Source: Cylindrotheca closterium (lineage: Eukaryota > Bacillariophyta > Bacillariophyceae > Bacillariales > Bacillariaceae). From it: a stretch of DNA of 64,000 bases. Positions within the stretch are counted from its first letter, which is position 1. Each line of letters begins with the position of its first letter. Position numbers and translations under genes: made by a program. The notes beneath the pieces were generated by a model. That model made no database searches, was not told the origin of the DNA, and saw nothing but the letters and a program-made list of their open reading frames with translations. Location: contig CAKOGP040000557.1 in NCBI GenBank assembly GCA_933822405.4, positions 186,955 to 250,954 on the forward strand. The letters are read 5' to 3'. Positions 39,576 to 49,174 of the stretch are shown one piece after another.

Positions 39576-41811
39576 TCATTCTGCATATGAAGATACCATC
39601 TGAAGCTCAACCCGTTTCGCAACCAGTTGGTCACTATCATTTGTTGACGCATTGGGCAAAACAGCAGCACGAACTTCATACACGCCCTCCAGGCGTTCTC
39701 GAGTGTCGGCTTCGTTTGGAATGGATTGAGTAGCACTAAAGGCAAGAGATCCAAGTCCAGGTCCCATAGCGCTCATGCCGGAAGAAACTCTTACACTCAC
39801 TATCATGGCCTTCCTTTGATCTGCTTCGCTCATCTTTCCATAGTGGCGCTGCATCTGCACTTTGGGTATGAAAATCAAGCTCAAAACAACCAGGCAAACA
39901 CCAAACACCAGCAATGTCGAAACAAGATAGAACGTCTCAGGGTCGTCGGTGGTAACCGCCACAATGGGAAGACCGGTAATAAAACTTTGGGTCAAGGAGA
40001 AAACCGTCATTGCAATGTACTTGGTCTCAGCAAACTCAGAGCAAATATCCCTTGCCTCGTAGGCTTGCCAACATGCAATTCCAATAACCGTTAGGTTGAC
40101 TGTAAAATGATGTGAGATGCTTCAAATGAGATTTAATGACAACCCTTTTGACCAACTTACTCAAAGCTAAAGGTATCAAATATGGCCAAGAACCATTCTT
40201 GGAGATACACTTTCCAATAGAGGCAATCTCTCGATTCCAAAGGTCGGTGCCATCGCTATAGGTACGAACATATATCAAGGGATCAATCATAGTCCAGCAG
40301 CTCAGCACAATCGTGTTTGAAGTGAAGATAACGAGTAATGGAATGAGAACATCGCGCTCCCTTACTCTGATTCGTCGAACCATTGCATTCTTTGCATTGA
40401 AGAACTGATTGACTCTCCAAGTCTTCGCAAACATTGCGGAAAATGTCATGCTAAATCCTGAAAAGCCAAGCCATGGAATGCTCATACAGACCCCCTTGGC
40501 ATACGATTCTGCAACATCTTCTCCATTATCGTCGAAAGACAATGGAATCAGAGTCGATCCCAAAACTAAGACTCCCGCGGCAGTGACAACAAGAAAGTAG
40601 GGCTGAGAGGCCTTTACAACAGTCGACTTTCGGTTGACAAGTATCCAAATAATGCACGCTACCACTCCCACGGCCACAATTCCAAAATAGACAAGCCCAA
40701 TGTACTTTAAATCACCCAGCAGTGATTTATCGTCGACTAAATCTGGGAGCTCGTCTGGCTCCAAATTGTAGCTGATTAGTTTGGTCAGCACCTTGGCAGG
40801 AACGGAGTCAGGTCCTTCGGTCAGGATCCTATGAAGCGTTTTGGCGCAAATTCTTCCCATTTCATAAGTCTGTTCTCCCACCAAGCCATCAACGTATTCT
40901 TCTGCGATGTAATGCAAATTATCGGCTGTCCCATCAACTCCAATATAGGTGATTTTCTTATGACGATAGTTGTCGACGATATCTGTGTAATTATGGTGTC
41001 TCATCGGAAATTGATAGAGAAAGATAATTGCAGTCGGATTAACCTCCGCAAACTTTTCCATGAACCAAGGAATGCCATCATAGCCTAAGCGGGTGATGCC
41101 TCTGTACCCATTCGGGTCCCACCCAGGATATGGACCAGTGTATGGCAAAGGCGATGCTTGATCGCCTGGAAACAGCACTGTGTAGTTGATAGGTGTCTCT
41201 GTCCAATGAGGCCTATCATCACGATTGTTGTCTTTTTCAACTTCTTCCTTGAAGCCATGGAATCGTGCTGCTGAAGTTCCGTCGTTGTAGGTTGCCAAAT
41301 ATGTTCCACCTTCTGGTCGCAATTTCTTCAACAATCTAGCCACAGTTCGTCCCATATCTTCCTCTGACCTTCCCACATATGTATTGTAGGGTCCAAGGCC
41401 CTCGTGAGGACCCGAAAAAACAGCGATTGGAATTCCCTTTGCCTTTGCTTCTTCAAAGATTGGTGGCATACCCTGACGGTACGGGCATTTAGCCGCAATC
41501 GCATCAAAGTCACCTTCTCTAATGAGGTGCTTTAGAATAGTTATACACATGTGTTTGTCATCATCATCATATACATCTGTCAAGTTGAAGTCATCAGTCT
41601 CCAAATGGAGATCTTTGTAATGCTGGCAGCTGTCATTCAATCGTTGGCATTCATCATACCATCCTCTCTGAACAGGTATTGACCAGTCTCCCGATCCCGT
41701 TACGATTGCAAGTCGATATTTTTTGGCTTCTCGTGCCGTGTTGTTGGCTGCTGAGCTGCTGACTGTCGCAAGGAGCAAGTACACCAGGGCGTGGACAAGG
41801 TGGGTGCCCAT
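39576..41811 (-). CDS. Class C G-protein-coupled receptor with bacterial-type binding domain (724 aa, 2 exons)
   Basis: Exon 1 is 41811-40161 and exon 2 is 40099-39576, with a 61-base intron (join LALINLTVIGIACWQAYEAR). I chose the ATG at 41811 because it gives a clean signal peptide (MGTHLVHALVYLLLATVSSS). The next 390 residues form a periplasmic sugar-binding-protein-like domain (CPYRQGMPPIFEEAKAKGIP, TYVGRSEEDMGRT, ITYIGVDGTADNLHYIAEEY). Seven spans of the GABA-B/metabotropic glutamate type follow. Marks are SMTFSAMFAKTWRVNQFF, IDPLIYVRTYSDGT and CWQAYEARDICSEFAETKYI. It is a plasma-membrane receptor coupling to G proteins by family knowledge. The ligand is unknown and a sugar is one possibility. 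Confidence 0.88.
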
Positions 41812-42205
41812 CGTACTTCGAATATATAAAAACCGGTAGGCGAAGATCGAACACTCTTTCAAATGTAGAAAAGGTGCTTCGCCCATGTATGGGTGGTATC
41901 AAAAATTTTCCACAATCGGTAATGAAAATATCCCTACAGTAATTAATTCTGAAATATTGGTTGCGCCATGGGGACTCATTCAGATCCATTTCACAAGGCC
42001 TCCAAGTACAGTACCGGTACCAAAAAGGCTCAAGAAGTAGGCTCAAGAAATAGGCTCAAGCAAGGCCCAAGAAATAGGCTCGATGGCAAGGCCTTTTTCT
42101 TGCCACGAAGTTCGATGTTTGGGCGACCGAATGCAAATTTCAATGCACGAGCAAATCCCTCGCCTTTCTCACCACGCCGTTTATTCTCGTCACAATAATA
42201 TAACT
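41812..42205. promoter_or_regulatory. Divergent promoter region with a short tandem repeat
   Basis: The region between the receptor and FAD-oxidoreductase starts holds a TATATAAAA box on the receptor side (near 41823-41830) and a TACCGGTA palindrome at 42012-42019. The AGGCTCAAGAA repeat is at 42026-42083. Confidence 0.5.
42026..42083. repeat. AGGCTCAAGAA(G/A)T tandem repeat
   Basis: About four imperfect units of 11-17 bases with the core AGGCTCAAGAA(G/A)TAGGCTC lie upstream of the FAD-oxidoreductase gene. Confidence 0.7.
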
Positions 42206-43862
42206 ATGACTTGCGAAACTATTTGCGAGTGCTACGACATTGTCATCCTTGGAGCTGGACCAGCAGGTTTGTCAACTTTATCGGCTTTGCAAGAATCATT
42301 CTCAATGGACCAGATGACAGATCGTAAGTAAACAAGGATCGCTTCATGAAATGAGGCCAACCTACTCACATTTCTTCATTTTGCATGATGCAGTACAACG
42401 TAACCATGTATTTTCGCACTGCCGAAAGTCCACGAAGGGTTCGATGAAGCGAAAGAAGGTTGCAGTCGTTGATCCAAGTGGTGAATGGATGACCTGTTGG
42501 AATCAAAACTTTTCCAAGCTGGGCATTTCCTTTCTTCGATCTCCTGCGATGGCTCATCCGGATGCCTTTGATGGATCCTCATTGGTTGCATATGCTGTCA
42601 CCAACGAACGGGAAGCTGAACTACGCGCCTCTGGATGTGCTGACCATTGTCAGTTGCAGGGATTGGCAGAGGTCCACACCGGTCTATGGAATCTACCTTC
42701 GACTCCACTATTTCGCGACTTTTGTAAGGATGTCTCTTCCAGACTTCCTCATACGTTTTATGCGGATCATGCCGTGGACATTAAAAAGGATGCTTCCAAA
42801 GATTTAAATTTTTCGGTTCATTTGAAAAGTGGCGGAACGCTTAAGTCCAAGGCTGTTGTTTTGGCAATGGGAGCTTTGGGCGACGCGATCATCCCCAAGG
42901 GCATTGCTACCGTTCCAGACGAAAGGTTGCTGCACTGGAAAAACTTGGAATACTCTTCCTCTAATCCTGAGCATGGAATACCATGCGAATGGAATGACAT
43001 TCTTGTCGTTGGGGGAGGTCTTACTGCAGTGCAAGTTTCCCAGTTAGCGCTCAGGGGCAAACCAAGTTGCAAAGTCACCCTGTGCAGTCGGCGACCACTT
43101 GTAGAAAAGCATCTGGATATTGGATTGGAATGGGCGGATAGGCGAGTAGCTACAAAGTGCCAAGCTGACTTTTATCATCAAAGTGTGGAGAGTAAAGTGG
43201 CCATGCTAAAAGAGGCTCGAGGTGGTGGAAGTGTACCGCCATGCTATGTACGGGATGTGGAGAATCTTGAAAAGAAAGGTCGCTTGACACGAATTGTCGG
43301 CAATGCCACCTTTCACGAATCTGAAGCGGAACTTTTGGAATTCATGCCAAGTCTACAAAGCGCTTCGAACTTCAAGGAGAAAGGTGATTCGCCCCTGCTC
43401 ATTACGATCGAATCCAAAGTACATAGGTACGATGGTGTCATTGTAGCCTGTGGAGTTCGACCTGACTGCCGCAAAAATCCAGTCTGTGCTAGTCTCTTAC
43501 AGCAATTCAATGATGCAAAGCAAGCTCATGGCTTCCCATTGGTCACAGAAGACTTGGAGTGGATGAGAAACGTTTTCGTGGTTGGTGGTATGGCAAGTCT
43601 CAACTTGGGTCCTGATGCCGGCAATCTGATGGGTATGCGACGTGGTGCCACCATTGTCGCTAATACCTTGAGATGCCATTCGTGGCTTCGAGACACAGGG
43701 AATATTTTAGCCAATAGATTTGGGGCCTTTGATGACTTCTCGTCATCGGACGAAGAAACTGAGTCAGAGTCGGAAGATGAATCTTCATCAGAGACGCCAT
43801 CTCAAGACGGCTCCATTTCCTCGGAGGAAGACCTACAATTTGTTCTTGCGATGGCCGAGTAG
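42206..43862 (+). CDS. FAD/NAD(P)-dependent oxidoreductase, OSGIN/monooxygenase-like (528 aa, 2 exons)
   Basis: Exon 1 is 42206-42323 and exon 2 is 42394-43862, with a 70-base intron. The first Rossmann motif is YDIVILGAGPAGLSTLSAL near residue 10. A segment FSKLGISFLRSPAMAHPDAF, typical of OSGIN-like and lysine-monooxygenase-like flavoproteins, follows. A second nucleotide motif, ILVVGGGLTAVQVSQLAL, lies near 265. GVIVACGVRPDCRKNP is close to the end of the fold, and NVFVVGGMASLNLGPDAGNL completes the FAD site. The last 45 residues are very acidic and Ser-rich (SSDEETESESEDESSSE). The substrate is unknown; the protein is soluble and probably cytosolic. Confidence 0.82.
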
Positions 43863-44228
43863 CAACGATTGTGACCTTGTCTCTCCTATAGCTACTGTAG
43901 CTTGCAACTCTAGAGACTAACGGAGTACGGGCTCCAAACCGATAGCCTCTTATTTATCCTTGATTTTGAATTCATTTTATAATATTCAATATATTGTCGT
44001 AAGAATTCTCACTCCATTCACGCAAAGCTATTCTAATTTGGCTCACAATTCATCATTCATCTGCATTTAATTTTATAAACACCCTTTGTAACCCTACTGC
44101 CTATCTACGCTACGCTTACGAGATACTGCAATACCCGCACTTCCTCGCCACTGCAATCAACGAATTGCATTCTTTATCATCTGCAACTTTTCATTTGCTT
44201 TCTCGATCACTCTTCGACTATTGATTGA
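43863..44228. other. Intergenic stretch, nothing recognised
   Basis: An AT-rich gap contains TTGATTGATTGATC near 44222. The part nearest 44228 may belong to the retroelement-like remnant. Confidence 0.4.
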
Positions 44229-45520
44229 TTGATCGTTGACAGCTACCTACCAGCCATGATCATTGACTTCTCTGCTTTGGAAGCGATCGACTTCTTCTTC
44301 ACCGACAATGAGAAAGTGTCTCATATCTTCAACTACCGTTTTGGGAACACTCTCGAGATTGAAGAACTGAAATCAATGTTCATCGACGATGACCCACAAC
44401 AAGGACTTCTTCCGGAATCACAGCTCATACCAGAAATTCGGAAGCTTATTACAACGACTCTTATTGAGCCCTGTGTCACCGATACACCGGACACGACCAT
44501 CATCCAGCCTCTTGTTGATCTTGCCCCTCTTAAAGTCTTGAACGCCAAGGGGCAGATGGTCCGTCTGCGAACAAGATCTTTGACCAACGCCATCCGCGGA
44601 GCCATCCAAACCAAAGGATTAATCAAAATCGACATTGTAACCGCTGGATGGTACTACCCCCCTACTGTACCACCCATGATCACCAACTTTGGACTCGTTG
44701 AGAAGAATGTGCCAGTGGCCAACCAAGTGACGGCTAATCCTACCCCTAAGCCAATAACAACTTTGACCACCAACCGCTCTCCTTTCGACCCCAGCTCATG
44801 GTCACCTGAGCCAAGAAATAACTCTATCTTTCTGTCAGTATACTTGCACACAAGTTCGATATGACGAGATCGGACTTGGTTGCTGTGGTGCAACAATGCG
44901 GAGACGGTCGCCTGACCGTCGTTAATAGAGTCAATATTGAATCCATTGGTTCGACCGCTTTCTTCCGTCAACGTTTAGAGCATGTGGGGATGATTCACTG
45001 TGGGCGACTCCTCACTCCCCCGGCGATGACATTCCCCAGCGAATGCATGAAACTATCAATCAACTGTCACCATTGATCTACCAACATCTAATGAGTTAAC
45101 GTACTACCCAAGGACAGTTCACTTCTCTCACTCATTAGTGTTGCTAATGGAGATGGATACGCTGCATTGTACATGCTCCTACTAATTGGTGTACACCCAG
45201 CCTACGTCCCAGAGCCATCTATTATGGTAATTTCCTATCCTACACAGGGTAGGAGCGAGTCAATATTTCGGTTCTACAATAGTGTGTTGCTCACCTAGAG
45301 CTACTGGCCTACATCGAGGACATTGACAAAACTTGGATCTCACCAATACATAGAATATTTTTCTGGCTGGGAACAAGTATTCTGCCTACCTGAGATCCAA
45401 AGTTGCCATATGGCGAGCTGACCCAAAACGACAACGAAGTTTCACAGACAATAATTTCTTTGCGACCGTCACACAAATGCTGAACCTCGTCGACAGCCCT
45501 GCAAAGTCCGATGGAATGTT
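44229..45520 (+). pseudogene. Decayed retroelement gag-like sequence
   Basis: A 211-codon frame (44229-44864) breaks near 44838, and the sense continues one frame over as VSILAHKFDMTRSDLVAVVQ. Further frame changes give ANGDGYAALYMLLLIGVHPA (about 45145-45205), and near 45410-45515 RADPKRQRSFTDNNFFATV. The GDGYAALY and RSFTDNNFFATV text resembles gag proteins of diatom Copia-type retroelements as I know them. No protease, integrase or reverse transcriptase follows, and no LTR was found. The first frame could alternatively be a small orphan gene. Multiple frame changes argue that the unit is dead. Confidence 0.45.
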
Positions 45521-45837
45521 AGTTGAAGTTAAATTTTGGGACTACGAAAGTCCTTTTAGGGTCTAATTCTGCATATAATTGTACATACTGTCATGAAGGC
45601 ACGCATCATGTTCAGGTTGTGGTGGATGATACAGGTCGAATTGTTGTGAATAACTCGATGAGATTTCAAACTGCTGCAAACGATTTCAATTTTCAAGTAA
45701 TGACAGTTGCTCTATTGATGCTTGCATTTATTACATTTTTTTGTATGAATATATATTTACATGCGCTGATGACGACTCGTATCACAAGCACGTTCCTGTG
45801 ATGAATTGCCCCAGTTCTATAACGCCTGATACTGAAA
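45521..45837. other. Spacer with one short open frame, not called
   Basis: A 92-codon frame at 45523-45801 contains a hydrophobic run (VALLMLAFITFFCMNIYL) but starts inside the decayed region and has no homologue that I recognise. The rest is probably the 3' flank of the convergent gene. Confidence 0.3.
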
Positions 45838-47094
45838 TCATTTCTGGTCCTTGGCACGAAGGGCGGCGTAGGTCTTTAGGCGGACGGCGTTGATGCGAAT
45901 GAAACCTTGGGCATCAGCTGGGTTGTAGTCGAAGGCATCACCTCCTCCCTCAATGTCCATGGAGGCCAAGTCGGCGTTGTAGAGGGCATTGGGGGACTTA
46001 CGTCCGGTGATGGTGGCGTTACCCTTGTAAAGTTCGATCTCGACAAGACCATCAACATCTCTTTGTGAGAAGGTAATAGAGTGACGGATAAGTTCCATTT
46101 CAGGTGCGAACCAGAATCCGTTGTAGCAGAGACGAGCGAACTCGTTGGAGAGAGTCTCGGTGATTCTCTTGACTTCACGATCCATGCAGATTCCTTCCAA
46201 GTCCAAGTGGGCAGTTCTCAAGAGTGTGCCTCCTGGGGTTTCGTAGACACCGCGAGACTTGATTCCGACGAATCTGTTCTCGACGATATCGATACGGCCA
46301 ATACCGTGCTTTCCTGCGATCATGTTGCAGTATAGGAAGATGTCAAGTGGATCAGTCTTTACGGTTCCGTCAGTGGTGTTGGTGATCTTGACTGGGATAC
46401 CCTTGGAGAATTCAATTTGAACGGTCTCGGAAGCGTCAGGGGCGCTCTTGGGGGAAACGGTCATCTTGAACATGGACTCTTCAGGGGGGCTCATGGCGTC
46501 CTCCAAGTTTCCACTTTCGTAAGAAGTGTGGAAAAGGTTCTCATCGATGGAGTAGTTAGCCTTAGGCTTAGCATCGACGGGGATGCCGTGCTTGTTGCAG
46601 TACGCCAACAAGTCACTGCGTCCCTTGAAGGATTCGATGAACTCAGCATCGCGCCATGGGGCAACGCATTGGACAGTTGGGGAAAGAGCTTGGGCGCACA
46701 TTTCGAAACGAACTTGGTCATTTCCCTTTCCGGTGGCACCGTGGGCAATGTAAGTGGCACCTTCCTCAGTGGCGATGCGGATCATTTCCTTGGCAATGCA
46801 TGGTCTGGCGATGGAGGTACCAAGAAGGTATCGTCCCTCGTACATGGCGTTACACTTGACAGCTTCGAAAACATAGTCAGTGACGAACTCCTTACGAAGG
46901 TCAGTAACAATGCACTTGGAAGCACCAACAGCGACGGCCTTGGCCTTGACGGCGGCGAAATCTTCTTCGAATTGACCGACGTTGGCGCAGAAGGCAATGA
47001 CGTCAAATCCCTTTTCGCACAACCACTTGAGGATGACAGAAGTATCAAGACCTCCAGAGTAGGCAAGGACAAGTTTGGGCTTTTCTGTGGACAT
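45838..47094 (-). CDS. ASS1: Argininosuccinate synthase (418 aa)
   Basis: A single exon gives a full-length, colinear protein. It has the ATP pyrophosphatase P-loop LAYSGGLDTSVILKWL near residue 10, then CIVTDLRKEFVTDYVF, SIARPCIAKEMIRIA and the second ATP segment AHGATGKGNDQVRFE. It ends with GRKSPNALYNADLASMDIEG. The enzyme joins citrulline and aspartate using ATP, in the diatom ornithine-urea cycle and in arginine synthesis. No targeting presequence is seen, suggesting the cytosol. The codon use is strongly biased, leaving a long shadow frame on the other strand, which fits a highly expressed gene. Confidence 0.97.
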   Translation of the reverse strand: MSTEKPKLVLAYSGGLDTSVILKWLCEKGFDVIAFCANVGQFEEDFAAVKAKAVAVGASKCIVTDLRKEFVTDYVFEAVKCNAMYEGRYLLGTSIARPCIAKEMIRIATEEGATYIAHGATGKGNDQVRFEMCAQALSPTVQCVAPWRDAEFIESFKGRSDLLAYCNKHGIPVDAKPKANYSIDENLFHTSYESGNLEDAMSPPEESMFKMTVSPKSAPDASETVQIEFSKGIPVKITNTTDGTVKTDPLDIFLYCNMIAGKHGIGRIDIVENRFVGIKSRGVYETPGGTLLRTAHLDLEGICMDREVKRITETLSNEFARLCYNGFWFAPEMELIRHSITFSQRDVDGLVEIELYKGNATITGRKSPNALYNADLASMDIEGGGDAFDYNPADAQGFIRINAVRLKTYAALRAKDQK

Positions 47095-47868
47095 TGTAGT
47101 TTTGTTTTGTTTCGATTTCTGTTTGGAAGATTTGGAAATTGTGAGACAATCATGTCGTCGTCGAAATCTATCTGATCGGAAGTTTGCTTGGATATCTTTG
47201 CCGGCATTTCAGCAAATGGTTGTGATGAGACTCCGATGAAAATACGGCCCATCATCGATGAAAGATTCCTCCAAAGTACTACAGTTTCTACGCAGAAGGG
47301 AATACGTAACACGAAAAAAGGATTTGAAAATGCAAACAATTGCGAGCCACGTGTGATGAATTTTCGGTGCGTGATTCCCCAAAATGTATTTGCATTCGGT
47401 TCTGATTTTTCCAGCCAAGGCCACGTTGTCATGTCATACGGTCGGCATTAAGACTGACAACTAAGAGACCTATCATAGTACCACGACCAGGCTGAGCTCT
47501 CGTCTGTAATGATCAAGGCAAAGACAAGTCCGTCCCAATGTATCCCCCTTGCACAAGTTTCACCCTTCGCCGCTGACCTAGAGCTTCGAAAAGCTCAAGG
47601 CTGATAGTAGTTGGCAACACAATCATACAATATACTTAGTAGTACCTAGGTCACAGTATATGTTTTGGTTGACGTGAAATAGGAAAATACAAAATAGATC
47701 TATTTTACTACCAAGTTGAGAGTTGAAGGCACAAGATTTTACCAAAATTGGATACCTGGCAGGTTTCCTGTTCGTACCGGTACTGTAGGCTTAGTGATAG
47801 CGGTAGAGTTCAATGCATTCCGATCCAGCAAAATTTACAACAAAACGTTCCAAAAGTCACGGGGAAAA
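47095..47868. other. Intergenic stretch upstream of argininosuccinate synthase
   Basis: About 770 bases hold no convincing gene. The part next to 47094 should carry the promoter of the synthase gene. A TACCGGTACTGTAGG word lies at 47775-47789, close to the stop of the next minus-strand gene. Confidence 0.4.
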
Positions 47869-48372
47869 CTACATACCCGGTCCTGCCCCTCCGCCAAAAT
47901 TTCCTTGCATAACATTGGCATCGTAATGAACTCGTGCCGAGTCTTTTGCCGATGCCATCTGTGCCTTGGCCGCCTCACCATCATTTGGGATCTTGGATAC
48001 ATGTCGAGCGTGCAGAATTCGATTGGCACAGTCCCACTCGTCCACTTTTTCTCTGGCTTCGGCCGAGAAGGCACAGCAACCACCTGGCCTTGCGTTGGAA
48101 ACTTTCGTGTATAGGTTGACATAAGCATTCGTCGTCAGCAAGTGGTAATAAGCTGGACCACCGGGACCTCTTCCATACACGTAGTCTTTCTTGATTCCCG
48201 CATTCTGGTCGCTCTTGATCCATGTAGGTTCACCTTTGGGACCTTTTTCGCCAAGTTTGAGCCAACGTGGGTACGCCATTGGGTACCTCGCATATTCTGA
48301 ATCGCATTCGGGCATAATCTTTTTCAAAATTGCATTGATTTCTTCGTTTGATCTTCTTCCGAGACCTGCCAT
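47869..48372 (-). CDS. Unrecognised conserved-looking small protein (167 aa)
   Basis: A single exon with good coding quality but no domain I know. It opens MAGLGRRSNEEINAILKKIM and has a dense aromatic/basic core (YPMAYPRWLKLGEKGPKGEP, YVYGRGPGGPAYYHLLT). Two adjacent cysteines are in GGCCAFSAEAREKVDEW, and the end is Gly-rich (NFGGGAGPGM). It has no signal peptide or membrane span. Its start is divergent from the next gene, with a 268-base shared promoter region. Confidence 0.6.
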   Translation of the reverse strand: MAGLGRRSNEEINAILKKIMPECDSEYARYPMAYPRWLKLGEKGPKGEPTWIKSDQNAGIKKDYVYGRGPGGPAYYHLLTTNAYVNLYTKVSNARPGGCCAFSAEAREKVDEWDCANRILHARHVSKIPNDGEAAKAQMASAKDSARVHYDANVMQGNFGGGAGPGM

Positions 48373-48640
48373 GTTGCTTTGATGATTCTCTTCTGCAATG
48401 TGGTTACGGTGGATGTGCTGATGTGCTGCTTCAGGCAGAACTTACAGTACTTCTCATATTTTATCCAACCGCAGCGGAAATTTGCAACCTCTCGTAATTA
48501 AAACCGAGGAGAACGTTTTTCCTATTTATGGATATTGAACCAAGCGATTTATTTCAGTACATGAAAAAGAGCTGTCTTAGGCCTAATGCAACTGTCAAAG
48601 ATATCTCGGCATCCAACATCTTTTTCAACACCGTGAAGTG

Positions 48641-49051
48641 ATGGCAATGAATCGTCAACATCGCAAAAAGAAGGCGCTATACTCATTCGAACAAGCGAGA
48701 AGAATGGCTCGACAACATGGTTTTGAGTCAAAGGAGGAGTTCTTAGATTACGATTGTCCCGGTGCTTATCAATTGCCAAAGAATCCTGACGAAATCTGGA
48801 CTGCTGAGTGGCGTGGTTGGAGGGATTTCCTTGGAATATGTTGGGGATTTGAAGAAGGCAGAAGCATTGCACAATCTCTGAAGGTTGATTCTATGGAATT
48901 TTATCTGAAACTTTTTGATGAGAAAAAGATAAACGAAAGTGATCCGGCCAGTCTTTTGCCATATCGGCCAGATTTGCAGTACAAGAAAGAATGGCGGGGA
49001 TGGGATGATTGGCTTAATGGAAACAAGTATGGTAGCAAGCTGCACAGGTGA
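48641..49051 (+). CDS. Integrase-repeat-like small protein (136 aa)
   Basis: The protein is essentially two copies of a 55-60-residue unit. The first runs FEQARRMARQHGFESKEEFL to PKNPDEIWTAEWRGWRDFLG. The second runs GRSIAQSLKVDSMEFYLKLF to YRPDLQYKKEWRGWDDWLNG. This pattern (EAR..A...G..S..E, then P..P...Y..EW.GW.D(W/F)LG) is the 'integrase repeat' found in stramenopile proteins and some phage integrases. No catalytic integrase residues are present. The role is unknown; DNA binding is a guess from the name of the repeat. Confidence 0.65.
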   Translation: MAMNRQHRKKKALYSFEQARRMARQHGFESKEEFLDYDCPGAYQLPKNPDEIWTAEWRGWRDFLGICWGFEEGRSIAQSLKVDSMEFYLKLFDEKKINESDPASLLPYRPDLQYKKEWRGWDDWLNGNKYGSKLHR

Positions 49052-49117
49052 GCTCATGATGCATCGGCTTCTCGTGATTGAATCAAGAAAGTAGATTAGA
49101 ATAATGTAGTTTACAGT

Positions 49118-49148
49118 ATTATTATTATTACAATTATTATTATTATTA
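49118..49148. repeat. ATT trinucleotide repeat between convergent genes
   Basis: About ten ATT units with one ACA interruption lie in the 123-base gap between two convergent stops. Confidence 0.9.
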
Positions 49149-49174
49149 GGTACAAAGTATTATACATGTTTACA

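Noticed and set aside
46417..47175. 252-codon open frame on the plus strand
   Set aside because: It is a shadow of argininosuccinate synthase codon bias on the opposite strand with no protein-like features.
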